A stretch of 19,483 bases of DNA. Origin: JACPWY01 sp964603655. Lineage in GTDB: Bacteria; Bdellovibrionota; FAC87; UBA2466. The stretch spans positions 1-19,483 of the forward strand of contig CAZRVZ010000022.1 of NCBI GenBank assembly GCA_964603655.1, given 5' to 3'. Numbering within the stretch: the stretch's first letter is position 1; every line of letters starts with the position of its first letter. This document shows positions 1 through 6,753 of the stretch, one piece after another. The position numbers and the translations under genes are program-made. Below the pieces are notes generated by a model that worked only from the letters and a program-made list of their open reading frames with translations, did no database searches and had not been told where the DNA came from.

Positions 1-546
1 CACTTTACAGCCGATGAGGCCTTTTCAAAAAAGCTGGAGCATTTGAAATCTCTTTTGTCCCATAAGTACCCCCAGGGGAGGCTGGCCGATATTTTAGGCG
101 ATGCGATGGATGCATTGGAGAAAAGTCTTGAGCCCAAGAGACGGTCTGTGGGTGAGGCCCCCCTCTGGCCAGGTGCCCAAAAATCCCCGGGCGGTGGTAA
201 CAGTATTGGCGGCAGTAGTATCGATGACTCGAAAACGAATCAGCGGATAATCGACACACGCTATATTCCCGTTCGGGTCAAAGACACGGTGAGAAAAAGG
301 GATGGTTACCGGTGTACCTACGAGAGTGCGATGGGTAGGCGTTGCGAGGCCACGCGGTTTCTGCATTTTGATCATGTGATGCCCTGGGCACTGGGAGGGA
401 GTTCACATTCGCCGGCGAATGTTCGCCTGCTTTGCGCAGCCCACAATCGACTGCGCGCCAGTGAAACGTTTCGCTGGTCCGGACCCATGGAATTGGGCCA
501 AGTGAGGGAGTCCTTGAAGCCGGGTCGAGCACGTGGTCGGCCGTAA
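1..546 (+). CDS. HNH endonuclease, C-terminal part (5' end outside window)
   Basis: The reading frame is open from the first base and ends at TAA 544-546, so 181 codons are visible and the true start lies left of the window; the TTG at 43 is only an internal leucine codon. The first ~45 residues are a charged helical segment, followed by a Gly/Ser-rich linker (about residues 55-75) and an HNH/zinc domain. Counting from the first visible codon, C105 and C115 form one zinc half-site and C145 and H148 the other. H122-x-D124-H125, N140 and H148-N149 give the His-Asn-His nuclease signature. The family comprises metal-dependent DNA nucleases, often multi-copy and outside restriction systems in such genomes. 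The visible part lacks any partner gene such as a methylase. The gene points at, and nearly abuts, the truncated exported-protein gene on the other strand. The domain call is confident; the biological role is unknown. Confidence 0.85.
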   Translation, partial: HFTADEAFSKKLEHLKSLLSHKYPQGRLADILGDAMDALEKSLEPKRRSVGEAPLWPGAQKSPGGGNSIGGSSIDDSKTNQRIIDTRYIPVRVKDTVRKRDGYRCTYESAMGRRCEATRFLHFDHVMPWALGGSSHSPANVRLLCAAHNRLRASETFRWSGPMELGQVRESLKPGRARGRP

Positions 547-734
547 CGGGATCTGAGCTGACCGAGCGGTGAGGCAGTCGAGCAAGCGGTCAGGCGAATC
601 GAAATAGGCCTATCCGTTCCCAGGTGTAGCCCGAAGAATTTTCCAAGAAGGCCGCATCCAGGGTTTGTATCGGCTGTCGCCGTCGAATTTATGGCAAGTG
701 CTAAAATGACGCCAAAAACCAGAGCCTTTGTCAC
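372..734 (-). pseudogene. Truncated small exported protein, DUF3015-like N-terminus
   Basis: A GTG at 734-732 overlaps the ferredoxin stop (TGA 733-731) in a GTGA junction, the usual sign of translational coupling. The first ~22 residues form a clean signal peptide (VTKALVFGVILALAINSTA) followed by ADTNPGCGLLGKFFG. A mature N-terminus with NPGCG right after the signal peptide is typical of the small secreted DUF3015 family. From about residue 40 (position ~610 downward) the translation loses protein-like character, and past position 546 it is simply antisense to the HNH gene, although the frame stays open to 372. I read this as the 5' remnant of a third operon gene whose 3' part was lost where the HNH segment now sits. 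Alternatively a short or chimeric product is made. The signal peptide is clear; the family name and the disruption are inference. Confidence 0.45.
558..593 (+). terminator. Possible hairpin downstream of the HNH gene
   Basis: Arms CTGACCG (558-564) and CGGTCAG (587-593) are perfect inverted copies separated by 22 bases, starting 12 bases after the HNH stop codon. A second feature overlaps it: an 11-base direct repeat with one mismatch (565-575 and 585-595). There is no T-run after it, so intrinsic terminator activity is doubtful. It could equally be an end structure of an inserted HNH unit. Confidence 0.25.
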
Positions 735-1042
735 TCCCGCTCCAAACCCGTCAGTTCGCTCCAAACGGTATCGTAGTCCTTTTCCGTCACTTCCGTCAGG
801 AACACGGGCTTGGGTTGCCCTCTTTTATAGATAGCGACGACACAGCCGGTGTCGTTACAAAAACCAAGGCAGCCGGTGCGTGTTATCCAGCGCTCCGAGC
901 GCAGGCCTTTTTGGATCAGTTCATCTTTGAGTCGGGTGAAAAAGGCGTGGCCACCGACCTTTTTGCAGCTGGACTTATCGTCCGAGCGCTCGTTGGTGCA
1001 GACGTAGATATGGGCCTCGGGGTTGTACGGGATCGATTTCAT
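731..1042 (-). CDS. (2Fe-2S) ferredoxin domain protein, thioredoxin-like
   Basis: This 103-residue protein has the thioredoxin-like [2Fe-2S] ferredoxin pattern: C15 and C26 in the first half, then C58-x3-C62, with an extra C67. It resembles the NuoE-type/Clostridium pasteurianum-type [2Fe-2S] fold, and such proteins act as small soluble cytoplasmic electron carriers. I chose ATG at 1042 rather than the in-frame TTG one codon earlier. That ATG overlaps the stop codon of the oxidoreductase gene (TGATG), so the two are translationally coupled and probably exchange electrons. Its own stop overlaps the GTG of the next, truncated gene. The fold assignment is strong; the exact redox partner is inferred from the operon. 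Confidence 0.88.
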   Translation of the reverse strand: MKSIPYNPEAHIYVCTNERSDDKSSCKKVGGHAFFTRLKDELIQKGLRSERWITRTGCLGFCNDTGCVVAIYKRGQPKPVFLTEVTEKDYDTVWSELTGLERE

Positions 1043-4000
1043 CAAACCCTTTCGATATTACCTTTTTCAAAAAGATAGTTCAGGTACTGGTCCGTAATTT
1101 TTTCCTGGACCGAGTTCTGTTTGAGGCGGTCGTTTAGGTTTTTAAAATCGACGCAATCGAGATCCTGATCTTGGTTGAAACAGGAGAACACGAACCTCTC
1201 CTTCCCGGTTTTCGGATCGACCTGTCGCTGGAGGCACTGGGCACACACCTCTTTCATCATGCATTGCATGGGAGAGTTGATCGAGCCAATAGCCTTGTGA
1301 TTAGGGTTTAGATGTTTCTTAAGCACTTCGTGGCGGGCCTTCTGTACAGCCGCCATCATTCTATCCGAGCCGATGACCAACAGGTGAGTAACGGTATTTA
1401 ACTGAAACATCGGACTTTTCTGGAGCAGGCCCGAGCCGTATTGATCCATCGCTTCGACAATATTGCCGACGAAAGAGATATCGCCGGGTCGCCTGGCGGT
1501 TATCGGAGTGCTGCCCTTATCCACGCTCCAGACGACTTGATCGGTGCTGGACTCTATCTCCGATTGCTTGAAAATATCGGCGCTCTTTTTGTACCCGGCG
1601 AAATAGAGAACGCGGTTTCCCTTTTCTTTGAGGGCCTTCGCAATGGAAAGGAGGACGGCATTTCCCAGGCCACCTCCGGCCAGAAGCACCATTTCGTTTT
1701 GGGGAATCTCGCTCGGCGTGCCGGTGGGCCCCATGACGACGACGGGATCGCCGGGAGAGAGCGTTGCGCACAGTCTGGAACTCGCGCCCATCTCCAGGAC
1801 GATGAGGCTGAGTAGATCGTGCTCCTTGTCGACCCAGGCGCCGGTGAGGGCCATGCCCTCGGTCACGAGCTTGGAATTGTCGATGGTATGCGAATTCGCT
1901 TCGTAAGTCTGAAATCGAAAAAACTGTCCGGGCTCGAATTTTCGAGCCGCGTACTTCGCGCGGACGATCACCTCGACAATTGTCGGTGTCAGACGCACCA
2001 CCTTCTCCACGCGGGGGATGAGACTTTGATCCAGGTAGTTGAAAAGAGTCTCCAATCGGTCCATCGGACTGGGATCCTTCTCGCACAATGAAATCTCATT
2101 TTGAAAAAGCGCCGCGACGTGTTTGGAACCATGTTTGGCCGAGGCCATGGCCTTAACGACATTGCCAGCGTAATCGGGATGATTGTCACCGTAAAAAGTC
2201 ACGAATTTTCCTTCGTGGGAATGGGACAGGAAAAACGCCTGGCGATCGTCCTTGGCGGCGGGTACCAGATTTCGGGGGCCGCCCGGTGGGCCATCGAGGC
2301 GAAATTTCTTAAAAAATGTTTTCGTGTCATCCAGCTCGAAAGAGCCGGGTTTTTCCCGTTCGTAGATGGTGTTGGGACTCGTGCCGGCCGCCACGCAGAG
2401 TGTTTTCGCGGGTAAGCGCACCAGCTCCCCGTTTTCCCGTTTGAAGGTAATTCCATCGAGTGCGCCCGCTTTGTCGGCGTGTGCTTCGAGAGGGGCGAGG
2501 TTCTCAATGAAAAAGATTCCCTCTTCCAGAGCTTTGATAACCTCTTCATGGTTCAAACGATACGCGGGGGAGTCTGACATCTTTTTGCGGTATACGAGTG
2601 AAACGCCCCCCCACTCTCGGCACAGGCTGATGAAATTCGGCGGCCGGTGATCCCTTTCGGCCAGGCGCCGTTCTTCCCTAATGAGCCTGCCGTGTTCGAG
2701 GAAGGTTTTCAAAAGCGCCTTGTCCTCGTCATCGCAGAGACGAGTCGCCACGTCGGCTCCGAACTGTTTTTCAAGGCTCTCAAAACGGTCCAGAATCTTC
2801 TCCACCTGAACGGGGTAATAGGCCAAAATCTCGGTCGCCGTGTCGATGGCGGTCAGTCCGCCGCCGATGACGACAGCGGGCAATTGCGCCTGCAGGTTGG
2901 TCAGTGAGTCCTTTTTGAAAGCGCCCGTCAGTTGGAGTCCCATCAGAAAGTCGCTCGCCTTTCGGATTCCCCGGATCAGGTTGTTTTTGATGTTGATGAT
3001 ATTGGGGCGTCCGGCCCCGGTGGCGATGGCGACGTGATCGAAGCCGAGATCCCAGGCGTCTTGAAGGTCCAGCGTGCCGCCAAAGCGCACACCCCCGAAA
3101 AAACGAACATTTTTGCGTCTAAGAAGCGAGAGGTAGATGACGTTGAGAAAGTTTTTGTCCCAACGGACCGTGATGCCGTACTCCGATACGCCGCCGAATC
3201 CCGTGAGGACGCGCTCATCGAGCTCGCGCTTCATTTCGGAAAAACTGACGATGGGTTTAAAGACTGCGCGCCCAATGCCGGTAAGCGAGGAATCGAGCGG
3301 TTCCAGTTTCAGTCCGTCGATTCCCACGACGCCAAACCCCTGATTCGCGAGAAAATGGGCGACCGTGTAGCCGGCGGGGCCAAGGCCCACAACCAGGACG
3401 TTTTTGCCGTTGTAAGGAAGCGCATAGGGCCGCTGGTGATCGAGAGGGTTAAAACGGGTTAAAAGAGAATAGATCTCAAAACCGTAGGGAAGTGAAAGCA
3501 CATCGGTAAGAATTGCCGTTTCGTTCTGCGGGATATCGACCGGGTCTTGCTTCTGAAAAATACAGCCCTTCATGCAGTCGTTGCAAATCCGGTGTCCAGT
3601 GCCGGGACACATCGGGTTGTCGAGCATAATCATCGCCAGGGCGGCGATGACATCTCCGGATTTACGAAGCTGGTGCATTTCAGAAATGCGCTCGTCCAGT
3701 GGACAGCCCTCCAGCGGAATGCCGAGAGGGTTCTTTTTGAAACCACCGGTCTTTTCAGCAAAGCCTGTGGAGCAGGAGTCCTTCCCCCGGGGGTGGCAGA
3801 GGATACAGTAATCTATCTCTCGCATGACCTGCTTCGCGTTCATCCGGGGATCGGTCAGTTTGAATCCATCGCGGAGACGAAGCTGGCCATCGGGCGCTTT
3901 CATCTTTTCAGGTATCGCGGAGTCGGGCCTTTCGGTCTCCACGAGATGGTCGAAGTCCAGTTTTTCGGCCCTGACAAACGAAGCCCAATGTTCGATTTTA

Positions 4001-4644
4001 TGACGGCGCTTGGGGTCCACCCACATTTGAACGCACCAATCCTCGAATAGCTTTAGTGAGGCGGCGGCCTTTTCAGCGGCATTGGCCCCTGAAATGTGAA
4101 GGCAGAGGCTTTGTAATCTCTGGTTTTCGAGGGTTTCGAGCGGTTTTTGGGATTTCAGTCGGTTTTCACAATCCAGAACAAAAAGAACTCGCTGGGCGAC
4201 CGCTAGCTCGTCGTCTTTCGGCCGCGGACTTGAATCGCTGGTGAGGATGGTACGAACGGTCTTATCGAGTTCATTGAAAACTTTTGCCGAAAGCGGGCTC
4301 TCTGCCAGGCGCTTAAACACGCGGATATTGAGGAAGTCCTTCTTAAACCTGAAAATGGGAGCCGTTTCGAGCGTGGTGTTTTTGAGCTTGGCCTCGTGAT
4401 TGGAAACGTTGAAAAGCCGGCCGATAAAGTCGCCGAGCACCTGTGCCGTTTCGATCAGGACTTCGGACTCTGAGGCCTTGGGGGCCTTTCCCACCCTATC
4501 GGAAAAGCGAGTATTCAGGCCGGGCGAGCTCTCCTCCGCAAACTCCCAAAATCGTTGGTGGAGATCTTTTAGTTTTTCCGGCGCGTAGAGATCTGCGAGA
4601 TGAAAAGGCCCAAAGCCCAGTGGAAGGTCTTTGCTGTCAATCAT
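1042..4644 (-). CDS. Multidomain Fe-S/FAD/NAD(P) oxidoreductase (GltD-like core plus FNR/PyrK-like module)
   Basis: The 1200-residue protein reads as a fusion. Residues 1-270 are a helical region with no motif I recognise. Residues 275-365 carry a GltD-type Fe-S region with cysteines at 280, 283, 291, 314, 346, 354, 357 and 361. Residues 414-760 form a pyridine-nucleotide-disulfide/GltD-like core with an FAD dinucleotide fold (VLVVGLGPAGYTVA, 416-429) and a second Rossmann fold (VVIGGGLTAIDTATE, 591-605). Residues ~870-1110 resemble a ferredoxin-NADP reductase module, with GQFFRFQ (906-912) and AGGGLGNA (989-996). The tail has C1128, C1134, C1137 and C1155, like the [2Fe-2S] site of PyrK-type electron-transfer subunits. 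It likely shuttles electrons between NAD(P)H, flavins and Fe-S clusters in the cytoplasm and passes them to the coupled ferredoxin. The substrate is unknown. ATG at 4644 lacks a clear Shine-Dalgarno sequence, but a good promoter lies just upstream. Confidence 0.85.
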   Translation of the reverse strand: MIDSKDLPLGFGPFHLADLYAPEKLKDLHQRFWEFAEESSPGLNTRFSDRVGKAPKASESEVLIETAQVLGDFIGRLFNVSNHEAKLKNTTLETAPIFRFKKDFLNIRVFKRLAESPLSAKVFNELDKTVRTILTSDSSPRPKDDELAVAQRVLFVLDCENRLKSQKPLETLENQRLQSLCLHISGANAAEKAAASLKLFEDWCVQMWVDPKRRHKIEHWASFVRAEKLDFDHLVETERPDSAIPEKMKAPDGQLRLRDGFKLTDPRMNAKQVMREIDYCILCHPRGKDSCSTGFAEKTGGFKKNPLGIPLEGCPLDERISEMHQLRKSGDVIAALAMIMLDNPMCPGTGHRICNDCMKGCIFQKQDPVDIPQNETAILTDVLSLPYGFEIYSLLTRFNPLDHQRPYALPYNGKNVLVVGLGPAGYTVAHFLANQGFGVVGIDGLKLEPLDSSLTGIGRAVFKPIVSFSEMKRELDERVLTGFGGVSEYGITVRWDKNFLNVIYLSLLRRKNVRFFGGVRFGGTLDLQDAWDLGFDHVAIATGAGRPNIINIKNNLIRGIRKASDFLMGLQLTGAFKKDSLTNLQAQLPAVVIGGGLTAIDTATEILAYYPVQVEKILDRFESLEKQFGADVATRLCDDEDKALLKTFLEHGRLIREERRLAERDHRPPNFISLCREWGGVSLVYRKKMSDSPAYRLNHEEVIKALEEGIFFIENLAPLEAHADKAGALDGITFKRENGELVRLPAKTLCVAAGTSPNTIYEREKPGSFELDDTKTFFKKFRLDGPPGGPRNLVPAAKDDRQAFFLSHSHEGKFVTFYGDNHPDYAGNVVKAMASAKHGSKHVAALFQNEISLCEKDPSPMDRLETLFNYLDQSLIPRVEKVVRLTPTIVEVIVRAKYAARKFEPGQFFRFQTYEANSHTIDNSKLVTEGMALTGAWVDKEHDLLSLIVLEMGASSRLCATLSPGDPVVVMGPTGTPSEIPQNEMVLLAGGGLGNAVLLSIAKALKEKGNRVLYFAGYKKSADIFKQSEIESSTDQVVWSVDKGSTPITARRPGDISFVGNIVEAMDQYGSGLLQKSPMFQLNTVTHLLVIGSDRMMAAVQKARHEVLKKHLNPNHKAIGSINSPMQCMMKEVCAQCLQRQVDPKTGKERFVFSCFNQDQDLDCVDFKNLNDRLKQNSVQEKITDQYLNYLFEKGNIERV

Positions 4645-4658
4645 AGCTTAGACAGATA

Positions 4659-4687
4659 TTGATACCGGCAACCGAGAAAGACTTCAA
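4659..4687 (-). promoter_or_regulatory. Candidate sigma-70 promoter for the redox operon
   Basis: On the minus strand a -35 box TTGAAG (4687-4682) is separated by 17 bases from a -10 box TATCAA (4664-4659). Transcription would begin near 4652, giving a short leader of less than 10 bases before the ATG at 4644. Box quality and spacing are good, but no experimental or comparative support is available here. Confidence 0.4.
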
Positions 4688-4729
4688 CCCAGTGTCCTGC
4701 GCCGCCGTCACATCACATTCGGGCGACAT

Positions 4730-4933
4730 TCATTTTTTGGAATTCAATTTTGAGCTCATTTTTTTAAGTCGAGCGGAAGCCTTTTCCAAAGAGACGGCCA
4801 ACTGGCCGACGCGCTTGGAGGCAACCTTTCGGGACTGAAACAAGACCTCTTTGGAAACCGTGAGACTCTTATCCACGGCCGATCGGACATCCGCAATAGC
4901 GGATTTAAGTTTGTTTAGGTTGTTGTTTTGCAT
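4730..4933 (-). CDS. Small basic helical protein (67 aa), unknown
   Basis: ATG at 4933 follows the RHS-family stop codon (4939-4937) by only 3 bases, which suggests translational coupling and a real gene. The product is rich in Lys, Ser and Val, has almost no aromatic residues or Cys, and can be drawn as one long amphipathic helix, with hydrophobic residues such as L6, L9, I13, V16, V20, L24 and V27 falling on one face. The basic tail ends in LKKMSSKLNSKK. There is no signal peptide. It could be a DNA- or RNA-binding or coiled-coil protein, but nothing identifies a family. An immunity role for the RHS protein is unlikely because that protein carries no visible toxin domain. Confidence 0.6.
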   Translation of the reverse strand: MQNNNLNKLKSAIADVRSAVDKSLTVSKEVLFQSRKVASKRVGQLAVSLEKASARLKKMSSKLNSKK

Positions 4934-4936
4934 AAG

Positions 4937-6700
4937 TCACCCCAGTGGCATCTGGACCCCGGCGGGTCGGATGATATTGAGTAGCTCCTTAAACTCACGG
5001 GTCACGGCCCTGATAATCTCCTGTGGGCGCCGCGTGGTCGGCACTCGTCCCCGCAATTTCGGCGACACCGTTTCGGTTCGGGTGATCTTTCCCGCGGGGT
5101 CGTAACTGAGGCGAATGGTCCCTAAGGCCTTATCGGAAATCACCACGGGTTTGCCCAGGTTTCCGTAACTGAAAGTGATTTTGGAGCCTTTGGGTGATTG
5201 CAGGATCGTGATGCGTCCGTAGCCATCGTAGGATAAGTTCACGACTTCGTTTCGGCTGTTCGAAGCGCTCGTCAAATTCCCCTTGGAGTCATAGCGGAAA
5301 TTGGACGTGAGCCCGTTTTGGATGATCTGGGAAATTTTTTTAAATCGGGGGTCGTACTCGATGCGCATCGATTCGGTAGGGCTCGCTCTTTCCTTTAGCA
5401 GGCCGTTAGCATAATACGTGAAGTCGGTTTCGACGCCGCTTTCGATTGTCTTCGAGGGCTTGCCGCAGCAGGGTGTAAACAGCGTAATTTTAGTTTTGCC
5501 GTTGAGGCGAGTCTCCTGCCGGTAGAGATAACGCACGCCGTCCGGTTGGGTTTTAATCGTATAATCGTCGAACTGCTCCTCGCGCTGGCCATTTGGAGAA
5601 ACCTTCACGTACTTGGTCCAGAAGTGATCCTGAGGGTCGCTGGCACTCTTTCCATAAGTATATTGAATTTCGGTGCCGTCCTTTTCGCGATTAAAGGCGA
5701 TAAGGCCGTTGTCATCGTATTTGATTTCCCGATACACCCGTTTGACGCGGCTTTCGGAAACATAATCGATAGCGGTGATGAGGTGTGGCAGGCGTTTGTT
5801 TTCGTAACGATAGGCGAATACCTGGTTGGAGGAGTCGGTGACCTGAATCAAATTGCCGTTGGAATCGTAAGTGTAGGTGGCCTTCAAATTCCGGTTGTCG
5901 ATGACTTCGCTCACCCGATCCTGCTTCATCGAAAAACGAAGGAAAACGCTTTTGTCTTCGCTTTCCATGCGGATTAGACGGCCCCCATCCTGAGTGTTGG
6001 TCTGCCCGCCAGCTTGGCCGCCGATGTCAGTGGCATACTTGAATAGCAAAGTGAACCCATTCTTATCAGTTTGGCGAACGATGCGGCCATTCTTGTCGTA
6101 CGCCTGAGTAATACCGTCATACTCACGGATCCATTGTCCATTGCGAAACGAGATTGTCTGATAGCCGTATTCGGTCGAGGTAAGGACCTCACCGCGGGGA
6201 ATTTCGCTTTTGATCTTGTACTTGACTGCGATCTCCGCGCGAAATGCGGGATCGGTTTGCAACTGAGACTGCATGCGCGGGGGTAGCGTCTTGGTGGAAA
6301 GCTCGGCAGCCGATTGCGCTTGTCCCATTTTTTGTTCGAAGAAGGCCCGTTTCACTTCCTGCAAAAAACGCTCCTGTATCGTCGGATCCTCCTTTTCCTT
6401 CGCAAAGGTAAGGGTGTTCCCGGATTGCCCATCCCGCAAAAGGACTCGTCTGTCACCGGTAACGGTGAGAAGGCTTTCGGACAGTGTCGTCCAACCCCAC
6501 CCGAAGAGCCCATTCCAGCCTGTGTTTTCGTTCAGGGCCGTGATGGAATTGTAGGCGCGCGTGAGTTCGACCGGAAGCACAGGCCCGGGAATGCTGAAAT
6601 CAACGTAGAGCAGATTGACACTGCCGTTGAGTCGATTGACGTTGAGCGCCAAAGCCGCAGTCGATGCGATGCAGCAGAGGGCGAGTAACAAGTTTTTCAT
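4937..6700 (-). CDS. Secreted YD/RHS-repeat protein with DUF6531-like N-terminus
   Basis: The 587-residue protein begins with a signal peptide (residues 1 to ~18, ending TAALA) and goes straight into a DUF6531-like opening at ~22-100: LNGSVNL, PVELTRAYNS, then FGWGWTT, then a DGQSGNTLTF strand. A charged insertion (100-175) precedes degenerate YD repeats from ~190 to 545, for example YDKNGRIVRQ (201-210), YDSNGNLIQV (278-287), YDSKGNLTSA (470-479), YDGYGRITIL (491-500) and YDPAGKITRT (533-542). Such repeats build a beta-cage or stalk in RHS and teneurin-like proteins. Unlike canonical RHS proteins of 1300 residues or more, this one has no hyperconserved core end motif and no C-terminal toxin; its tail (550-587) is basic and short. 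It is best read as a periplasmic or surface beta-repeat protein. Start ATG 6700 fits both the signal peptide and a strong -10 box just upstream. Confidence 0.85.
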   Translation of the reverse strand: MKNLLLALCCIASTAALALNVNRLNGSVNLLYVDFSIPGPVLPVELTRAYNSITALNENTGWNGLFGWGWTTLSESLLTVTGDRRVLLRDGQSGNTLTFAKEKEDPTIQERFLQEVKRAFFEQKMGQAQSAAELSTKTLPPRMQSQLQTDPAFRAEIAVKYKIKSEIPRGEVLTSTEYGYQTISFRNGQWIREYDGITQAYDKNGRIVRQTDKNGFTLLFKYATDIGGQAGGQTNTQDGGRLIRMESEDKSVFLRFSMKQDRVSEVIDNRNLKATYTYDSNGNLIQVTDSSNQVFAYRYENKRLPHLITAIDYVSESRVKRVYREIKYDDNGLIAFNREKDGTEIQYTYGKSASDPQDHFWTKYVKVSPNGQREEQFDDYTIKTQPDGVRYLYRQETRLNGKTKITLFTPCCGKPSKTIESGVETDFTYYANGLLKERASPTESMRIEYDPRFKKISQIIQNGLTSNFRYDSKGNLTSASNSRNEVVNLSYDGYGRITILQSPKGSKITFSYGNLGKPVVISDKALGTIRLSYDPAGKITRTETVSPKLRGRVPTTRRPQEIIRAVTREFKELLNIIRPAGVQMPLG

Positions 6701-6708
6701 GAGTCCAT

Positions 6709-6737
6709 ATTATAAATCGCTTGGGCGGCGGTGTCTC
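6709..6737 (-). promoter_or_regulatory. Candidate promoter for the RHS gene with near-leaderless start
   Basis: The minus strand carries a perfect TATAAT (6714-6709), 17 bases from GAGACA (6737-6732), a 4/6 match to TTGACA. The -10 box ends only 8 bases before the ATG at 6700, so transcription would start about 0-2 bases before the start codon. The mRNA would be leaderless or nearly so, in agreement with the lack of a Shine-Dalgarno sequence. Confidence 0.45.
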
Positions 6738-6753
6738 TTTTAATACCTAATCA

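Noticed and set aside
1..546. HNH protein as part of a restriction-modification or anti-phage system
   Set aside because: No methylase, helicase or specificity gene lies in the window; the neighbours are metabolic genes.
604..613. ATAGGCCTAT, a perfect 10-bp palindrome
   Set aside because: Too short to distinguish from chance, with no promoter or second copy nearby.
2932..3462. Long plus-strand open frame (176 codons) opposite the oxidoreductase gene
   Set aside because: It is antisense to the well-supported Fe-S/FAD protein and has no recognisable motif or start signals. The same applies to 1441-1815, 3547-4050, 5546-5977 and 17567-18022.
4730..6700. RHS protein plus small gene read as a toxin-immunity pair
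   Set aside because: The RHS protein ends without a core terminus or toxin domain, and the small protein is a basic single helix unlike usual immunity proteins.
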